From Xylogone sp. PMI_703 (Eukaryota > Ascomycota > Leotiomycetes), in NCBI GenBank assembly GCA_021399445.1, contig JAJTUQ010000001.1, forward strand, positions 6,634,001-6,698,000: a DNA stretch of 64,000 nt. The letters run 5' to 3'. Made by a program: the position numbers and the translations under genes. The notes under the pieces are model-generated. The model was not told the DNA's origin and ran no database searches. It saw nothing but the letters and a program-made list of their open reading frames with translations. The first letter of the stretch is position 1. Every line of letters begins with the position of its first letter. Shown here piece after piece: positions 57,220-64,000 of the stretch.

Positions 57220-59287
57220 GTCCTTATTAAGGTTTGTTTAGATACGCGAAATAAGGCGCGGGAGAAGGTGGCCCTTGGTTGCTGGAGCGTGCAGTTAAAG
57301 AAAACCAACAGAAACCTTGCTGCTCTCATCACTTAGCTATTCGTCATTTGTTTCTTTGTTGAACTCAACGACGCATATTGGAATGCTATCCAAGATACCC
57401 CTTCTGGATGTACATTCTGATTGAGTACTCAGCTCGAAGGTAAGCCATGTGTTACACCGTCTTTGTTTCTGCCAAGCAAGATAATGCGAGTCGGGTAGAC
57501 GGCAAGTGTGAACTGCCGAAATAGTAAAGCAGTTCGCTACAGTTTCTACATATAGTAAAGACGTCTTGGTATAGATTGGAGGATCCAATCGTACTCTCCA
57601 GGACAGCATACCACATATGAGAACTGCTCCGTCTTGGCGGAAAAGGCACCTGTAGTTATGCAAGCCATTCCGAGAATCTATGGTATTTGATTGGAGAGCA
57701 TAACTTAACCGGACCACTGAAAGTTAATAGTCTGAGTGTGAGTTACACGGTATGCATTTCGCCAAGAGCAAGCAGCTGTCACCAGTGAAGGAGATACTTT
57801 GTATGCGGTACCCCTGCGAAGGCAGTCAAGATAAAACTTGCCCAGCACCGCCATACACGGGCCGACAAATAGGACTACAGCTTCTGCCCATGACGTGATT
57901 CCCCCCAACACCACGTTTCGGGTTTAAGCAGATGTAAGATAGGATCGAAAATCCACGCGTTCTACAGTAGCATAACAGAAATCGTTTCCTAAAGCGAATT
58001 TCAACTTCGCATTTGCCTGTTAGCTGCTTGGTAATCTGGCATACCTTACTCTCTACTCCTTTGAAAATTATAGGGTCAAGTTAAGGATAAATTAGCTGTT
58101 GTTGGTAAGAAGATTAGATCTTATCCCCATTTATGTCCGAGATCGAGATCGTGGCAGCGGGCCTCGTAACGACCAAAGCTCGGGTAGACGGGCTACTGGC
58201 TCCGCCCCACTTTTAATATAACTTTAAACAGTAGTTCCCGGTCGATCGGCGCCCACAGTTGGTCAGTGTGCTGTAATTTTGACGCAGGATTAATAAGTAA
58301 GATGAAACCAACCTGAAAGCCCGCCAATTAAATCACCAGTGTTAGACTTCAAGACTTCAGCTTGTATAACCACACTTTGTGATCGCTTAATAATATGACA
58401 ATATCATACGAAGATGGATCAATAGTATTCGTAGAATTCGTAAAACCCAAATGTTATAGATTAGAATAGAGGCCAAGATATAATTTGATAGAAAGTGGAA
58501 AAGGTTAGTGCAGAATGATAATCGGAGATGTATTAATTACGTGGAATCACATGGATGATAGGGTCGGAGAGCTTCACGTAAGTAGAGATAAGGAGAATTT
58601 GGAGCAGAAACTGCTGGACGACACGCAACGGGGTTACATCAGAAATCAATAGACTCAATATAAAAGAATGGTAGATGCAGATCCCATATCTCTCTCTTCT
58701 TTTTGAATTAATAATTTGTTCGATGTAGAGCGGCGAGTGGCTGAGAGGTCCATAGATATGGTCTCCCCTGACTCTGACCGCTAACGGTTCGGCCAAAGAC
58801 TTCTATATAAAGTAGATGCTTAACAATTTCAGGTAAGTTTTTCACCCAAAGTAGAAGTATACGTGTGTACCGAGAGCGGTCTGAGTGGTGGTGAGTGGTG
58901 GGGGAAGCCACAAATAATCGCCGCAAGCGCTCCCATGCGTTACATGTGTGCGACCCGACAGCTTGGGGAAGTCGCCGCCTCATATTGCCCTTGGACCGCT
59001 TCAGGAAACGTGCTTTACGTCTCTTGCCCATCCATTCCCTTCGTAGCTGCTGCTTAGAAATCCTGCCCTCGCTTCGGCACGCTTCTGGTGTCACAAAGCA
59101 AACGAAGTCTACAGCACCTTCCATCCCTGATTCCCTTCCTTTCTTCAGTTCCCGTAGCCAGCTATTACCTCAAGTCTTTTCTGTCTTTTTTTGCTCGGTA
59201 TTAGCCTGTTATAACTTTGTATTCTCTTTTACGTGATTCTTTATCACTATTCCACGTATCTCTGACGAATGCCAGCCACTGTCAAAC
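57220..59287. promoter_or_regulatory. Divergent upstream region of the regulator and MFS genes
   Basis: 2.07 kb between two outward-facing cluster genes. The part next to the MFS gene is CT-rich (59090-59270) and contains two everted CCG-N4-CGG elements at 58778-58787 and 58870-58879, 92 bp apart, the half-sites used by Zn2Cys6 factors. No coding sequence is supported, though short frames occur on both strands. Confidence 0.45.
58778..58879. promoter_or_regulatory. Pair of CCG-N4-CGG elements upstream of the MFS gene
   Basis: ACCGCTAACGGT at 58777-58788 and ACCGAGAGCGGT at 58869-58880 share the same symmetric frame ACCG-N4-CGGT. Spacing and symmetry fit a Zn2Cys6 dimer site, and the cluster encodes one such factor. 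The assignment is inference; no such pair was seen in the other cluster promoters. Confidence 0.3.
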
Positions 59288-61041
59288 ATGCCTGTCGCCG
59301 ATACTGAAAAGCCGGAGCCTTCTCAAATTCCATACCACCAGATTCTCTTCTCGCAGTCAGCCTTTACGCAAGAGGTCTTGGAATTTCCATATCCCGGAAG
59401 TGGCACTGAAGAAGATCCGTACTGCGTCGAATGGATTCCCAATGATCCTCGAAACCCGCTGCTCATGCCTGCCTGGCTGAAATGGATGATCACGATTGTT
59501 CAGGCCTTTGCCTTCTTGTCCATAACCTTTGCCTCATCCGCAATGTCTGCTGCTGACCCACAGCTTGAGGAAGCCTTCGGCGCGAGCTCCAAGTTGATTA
59601 TCGCAGATACTTCGCTCTTCATTCTCGCATTTGCAATCGGTCCTGCTATTTGGGCACCTCTTTCAGAACTCTACGGGCGACAGGTAGTTTGTGGGACCAC
59701 CTATGGCTTTGCTACTCTATTCTGTGGGGTTACTATTGCAAGCAAGAACATTGGCACTCTTCTGGTTTTCCGATTCTTCGCGGGTGCCTTTGGTGCATCT
59801 GCAGTTACCAACTCTGGAGGCGTTGTTTCTGATATGTTTGTTGCACGCCATAGAGCGCTAGCAATGCTCGCATTCATTGGTGCACCTTTCCTTGGGCCAA
59901 GCATTGGGCCAATCGCATGCAGCTACCTTGCTGTTGCCTCTGGCTGGAAATGGGTTGCTGCTCTTATAACCTTCTTTGTAGGCACTGCCTTCGTTGCGGT
60001 TCTATTCGTACCGGAGACGTACCACCCAGTGCTACTGCAACGTCGTGCAGCTAAGCTGAGCAAAATTACAGGCAAGGTGTACAAGAGCAGACTGGAGATA
60101 GAGAACGGACACAAGACCCCTGGCAGAGTCTTTCGCACAGCTATGCTTAGGCCCTGGGCTTTACTCTTTCGGGAACCGATTGTGTTGCTGTTCTCCCTTT
60201 ACATGGCTATTAGTTTGTTCACCCCTCTCGACATTGTCTTCCGAATTTCTCACTAATATATCTATTCAAAGTCTACGGCACCATGTACATGGAGTTTGCG
60301 GCGTTCCCAATAGTTTTCGTCGGAGCACGGCACTGGTCGCAGAGAAGTTCAGGCTTAGCCTTCATTGGTATGGCCATCGGGCAAATCATTGGTGTCTTCT
60401 ATTCTGCTATGGATAATTTCCGGTACAAGCGGGTTATTGATCGATCTCCTAACGGCATCGCTCCCCCAGAAGCTCGTCTGATTCCATCTATCCTGGGCTC
60501 TGTATTGCTGCCTATTGGGCTCTTCGAATTCGCATGGACAAATTATCCCGGCATCCATTGGATTGCCTGCCAGATTGGTACAGTTGCACTAGGCATTTCA
60601 CATGTAGCTATTTTCTTGAGTATCGCAAATTATCTCGTTGACGCGTATACTCTCTACGCCGCATCCGCTTTAGCTGCAAACACAATTATCAGGGCCCTTT
60701 TCGGCGCAGCCTTGTAAGTTCAACCATCTCATGCTTCTCTTCAGATAGCTGACAATGCCCCATTCAGCCCCCTATTCACTACTCCGATGTACAACAACCT
60801 TGGAATTCACTGGGGCTCCTCCATCCCCGCCTTCTTGGCCTTAATGTGCACACCATTTCCTCTTTTATTCTACATCTATGGGCCCCGTGTCCGCAGGCAC
60901 TGTAAATATGCTGCAGAGTCCGCCCGTATTATGGATGAGCTTCACAAAGGAGCTACCCGACAGCGACCGACGACCCAGAACGAACAGACTGAGGAAGAAA
61001 AGGATTCGAAGACGCTTCCTGGGCAAGCTCAAGCAGAGTAA
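59288..61041 (+). CDS. DHA1-type major facilitator superfamily exporter
   Basis: Plasma-membrane drug:proton antiporter family; probably exports the cluster product. Exons 59288-60212, 60272-60713, 60768-61041; 546 aa. A hydrophilic N-terminus of about 70 residues (DPYCVEWIPNDPRNPLLMP, a signature of fungal DHA1 carriers) precedes twelve expected membrane segments. Motif A-like text APLSELYGRQVVCGTTY follows segment 2; LLVFRFFAGAFGASAVTNSG and GPSIGPIACSYLAV match motifs B and C. The second half begins AIIYGTMYMEFAAFPIVF after intron 1 and ends with GIHWGSSIPAFLALMC and FYIYGPRVR. The C-terminal tail is Glu/Lys/Gln-rich. It is the rightmost gene of the cluster. Confidence 0.94.
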
Positions 61042-63588
61042 AAGAACTGGGTCCGGATTGCGTACGTTGAGAGCGTGAAAAGAGACGAAAGAACCTCAAG
61101 TTCGTGGCACATACCATCATGTAAGACCGCATCTTTTCGACCCTCAGGGCTGATAATTGACGGGGTTGACAGCCATATTGTGCTATGTGACACTTATCTT
61201 GATCAGGAATGTGCTAGAGTGTTATAATCATTCCGGAGAGAGAGTTGTAAAATAAAGAGTGTAAGACATAGTTATAATAAATGTAATTGTCGTGATGATT
61301 TGTATGGATCTGGGTGTGCTTGTTATAGACTGAGCCCTAGGGTCACTGCAAATCAATAATTGTTTTTCTCCATTATGAGACTAGCTCATTAATGCAATTA
61401 ATTCTTGTACTATTACCAGATATCGTTTTACTCTCGTGGCACGTCCGTCTATACCATCATACTTTTAGGCTGCATAAGGAGGCAAAAAAAAAATACCGAT
61501 CTCTTTCGATACATCTCACATACAGCCTTAGGTGTCCAATTTCTCTTCTTCTCTCCATTCCTTCTTTCCATTACCTTTTCTTTCTCTTCCCTCTACTTTT
61601 CTCTGCTCTTTTCCTGAATATAAGTCCTATATACTAAGAATGTGAAAATGTTTTTGATTGAATTGAGCTGCTACTTTACGAAGTACTTCGTATACAATCC
61701 AGAAAGAAGAATATATAAAAAATAACCATGGAAGTGTACTTCGCTCTCGGAGCTCACAACTTATATTCAAATTAGACTGATTTTAGACATTTCAACGATT
61801 AAGTGTTACACAAATGCACACACTGAAATGCATTGTAGACGGTGATCGGATGCCTTGAATCCCTGAGTTATTTTCTAGCTGTAAATTATACTAAGGCAGT
61901 GCCACAAGTCTCTACGGATGCGGCATGGTTCATCATCCTCTCCCGGTCACCTACTATCGTTGAGTGACTGGAGTCAATGAAACAGGTAACCGGAGGGGTG
62001 GCCAATGCGTCTCGGTCCCCTAATTTCAAAGCCTCGTGGAATTACCTTCCTCAGCCCACCGAGGTAGACTTCGTAGCTTGGGTATGGGGCCATGGAGAAA
62101 GATGCTGGGAAATCGCCTGGAGTAGTAAGATTTATCTGGAGTATTTCGCTTTATTTACAACTAATCTCTTGATATTAAACCAGGCAACCTGTCTATTGTT
62201 GAAGACAAGTTCGTAAGGATCTCACCGGAGTAGACCGGAAAAAGCGAGCTGATTACAGCAATTGCTATGAGTATTAAGAATGAAGCTTTCAGTAAAGATT
62301 GCTGGAAAGTGCTTATTGCGATCAGATTTTACGTTGCCTAATTTTGAAGATCACTGCTCAAGATACGTTTATTAAAGAGGGCAACTTATTAATCTCCACC
62401 TATTGACATCAGCCTTGCCTTAGTAGCGAGAAACTCAGCGGAGCAAGGGTCAGGAACTTTGCAGTATCACGTTTTGGCAATGATATTAAGGGCCGAGAAT
62501 CATCCCGGTTAGGATGTGGTCCGGTGAAATGACCGAGGGCATGCTGTTCCTGAAGATATACGAATTCTACCGGAGGTGAGGTTAAATCGACGTCAAGGTA
62601 CTTTTCTTGGGACTAGCCTTGAAGGAATAGATATAAGCAGAGATGCCTGGGAATCCATTAGGCTCCAGTTTTCAGTATGGATATCTTCCTCAGGTATCTT
62701 TTTCGTCGGGGTACGTTTCTGCAGCTCGGAATTAATTGCTTTAACTTCTGAGAAGCTGGGAGAAAGCATGATGTAATGTGTAATGGGCTGAAGGACGGTA
62801 GATCTTGTGCCTGGCCATGCTCACGGATAAATCGCATAAACTCGTATTCAGGAGATTGATATTTATCCAGCCTATCCAACCACCACGGCACTCGATGCTT
62901 GCTCGAAGTTGATGTTCGACCGCCATGAGCAGCGTCAGCGAAGACGCCCAAACCCCGCAGAGGGCCCGGCAAACTCGGGGCCGCGGTGGTTCCCGCGGGG
63001 TTGGCCACGCCATACGCGTCGCTAGTCGATGCTTAAAAGTCCACGGCATTGATGGAAGTTTGACAACATAGATCCTCCCAACACCTGATATTCGGTCTAG
63101 ATTAGGCATCATGCCGGGTTCAGCTGCATATACAAATATACACGGGCGTGCCTCCTTGTTCCCCGATGCTAGACTTGGGATGAAGACAGAGCTGTTCGGC
63201 CCCGAACGCGGGGTAACCAGAGAAGCTTTTGCCTCTCCAGGGCAAGGTCGCCTGCAAGTCGAGCGGTGGTAATTCGGATCATTGTAGATTGAGGAAATTT
63301 CTCTGCAAATCCATCTGATTTTAGTCTTAATCAAAATCGAATCATACCAAAACACCTGGGGTTGGCTGCGGAGGACGTTTCTCCACCGGCTAATTGAATA
63401 ATATGATGTGTTGCTGGCAATGATCGAACACAGGCCAAAGTGACATCCGCAATGGATTGTATACTAGCTTGAGCGGGTTTTTTCAAGCTGCCCCAATATG
63501 CAGCAGCTATGATGCTTGCTCAAGTAGCACTATATAAGCTCTTGCTCTCAAATGTAGCACATGCTAGGGACCTTCAAGTGGAGCAAAA
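61042..63588. other. Gene-free stretch between the MFS and WSC genes
   Basis: 2.5 kb. Minus-strand frames at 62658-63355 are open for up to 204 codons in two overlapping phases but start without ATG and lack family resemblance; a decayed gene is possible. A TATATAAG box at 63531-63538 lies 58 bp before the WSC gene start. Confidence 0.45.
63531..63538 (+). promoter_or_regulatory. TATA box of the WSC gene
   Basis: TATATAAG 51 bp before the ATG at 63589 within CACTATATAAGCTC. Strong match to the consensus; the short distance implies a very short leader. Confidence 0.55.
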
Positions 63589-64000
63589 ATGGCGGTTCTA
63601 AAGCACGCAGCACTTGGTGCTGTTCTGCCGTCTCTCATCGCAGCTGCAAGCATACCAAGGCAGGGTTCAACATGCCTTCCACCCTATGTTGCTCAGATAT
63701 CGGGCTACATTGGTTGCTATTCAGATCCTGTTACTCCTCGTCCGCTATCTGGTTTATCCCTGAGCCCCGGCCAATCCAATTCTCCAGAGTACTGCGCGAC
63801 GCTCTGTGGAAATGCAGGATTCTCCCTAGCTGGAGTTGAGTATACTGTGTGAGTTTACAAGAATGAAATCATACAGCTAGAATCATATAATGCTATAAAT
63901 ACTAACAAATATGGTGCGAGATAGTCAATGCTTCTGTGGTAACGAAATTGGTCCTGCTGGTCATAAATCAGACGAGAGTTCGTGCTCGTCTCCTTGTCCT
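63589..64000 (+). CDS. WSC-domain secreted or surface protein (5' part; runs off the right edge)
   Basis: Exon 1 63589-63848 and exon 2 from 63925 to the window edge, joined by a 76-bp GTGAGT...ATAG intron. The N-terminus MAVLKHAALGAVLPSLIAAA is a signal peptide. From about residue 39 the WSC pattern is present: GYIGCYSDP, SPEYCATLCGNAGFSLAGVE and, across the intron, QCFCGNEIGPAG, with cysteines in the usual C...C..C...C.C spacing. WSC domains bind wall carbohydrate and occur in stress sensors, glyoxal oxidases and other secreted enzymes; the part that would tell these apart lies outside the window. Confidence 0.88.

Larger units (their letters stand above)
38610..61041. other. Aromatic polyketide biosynthetic gene cluster
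   Basis: Seven adjacent genes: DUF4243 oxidase, SDR, non-reducing PKS, O-methyltransferase, FAD monooxygenase, AflR-like Zn2Cys6 regulator and DHA1 MFS exporter. All the classes needed for a regulated pathway with export are present and no housekeeping gene interrupts them. Divergent pairs (DUF4243/SDR and OMT/FMO) suggest shared promoters. The product is inferred to be a C-methylated aromatic polyketide, O-methylated, hydroxylated and possibly ring-rearranged; I cannot name it. Confidence 0.85.

Noticed and set aside
58725..58800. tRNA-like text (GTGGCTGAGAGGTC followed by ACGGTTCGGCC)
   Set aside because: Resembles A and B boxes of a Ser/Leu tRNA, but the acceptor and T stems do not pair and no anticodon arm forms.
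58708..59124. 138-codon minus-strand frame in the MFS upstream region
   Set aside because: Antisense to the likely MFS leader, basic and low in hydrophobic core, with no family resemblance.
62658..63355. Two overlapping minus-strand frames (204 and 116 codons) left of the WSC gene
   Set aside because: Neither begins with ATG and neither has a recognisable domain; may be a decayed gene but cannot be supported.

Overview
The window is nuclear DNA of a filamentous ascomycete (Pezizomycotina; Eurotiomycetes is my best guess, as an inference). Nearly every gene has short introns of about 50-110 bp with GT...AG ends and CTNAC or GCTAAC branch sites. The gene families present (metR/cys-3 bZIP, CFEM and WSC surface proteins, SesB-NACHT NLR-like protein, non-reducing polyketide synthase, AflR-type Zn2Cys6 factor) are typical of moulds. 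No prokaryotic, viral, rRNA or tRNA feature was recognised.

Left part (1-33.4 kb) is mostly housekeeping: pyrroline-5-carboxylate reductase (partial, -), a secreted GH76 mannanase (+), adenylosuccinate lyase ADE13 with 13 exons (+), a nitrilase with an inserted disordered segment (-), a 4.9 kb gene-free stretch, the CHL4/Mis15/CENP-N kinetochore protein (-), the sulfur regulator metR with a very long ATG-free leader and a 1.2 kb intron (+), an SDR (+), ALG11 (-) divergent from the COX18/OXA2 insertase (+), ribonucleotide reductase large subunit RNR1 (+), 3.5 kb without genes, and a CFEM GPI-anchored protein (+).

The middle (34.5-38.3 kb) holds a six-exon NLR-like gene: SesB-type alpha/beta hydrolase, NACHT ATPase and the fungal C-terminal module with two membrane segments.

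Right part (38.6-61.0 kb) is a secondary-metabolite gene cluster: questin-oxidase-like DUF4243 enzyme (-), SDR (+), a non-reducing PKS (-), an O-methyltransferase (-), an FAD monooxygenase (+), an AflR-like regulator (-) and a DHA1 MFS exporter (+). The PKS would build and C-methylate an aromatic polyketide; the FAD enzyme, SDR, OMT and DUF4243 enzyme would tailor it; the MFS protein would export it. The PKS has the unusual order SAT-KS-MAT-PT-ACP-ACP-TE-MT, with the methyltransferase after the thioesterase. Its KS region carries an apparent one-base deletion, so the allele may be broken or the base missing from the assembly. A WSC-domain gene starts at the right edge.

Exon coordinates were worked out by hand from splice signals and protein-family agreement; no alignment or transcript data were available.
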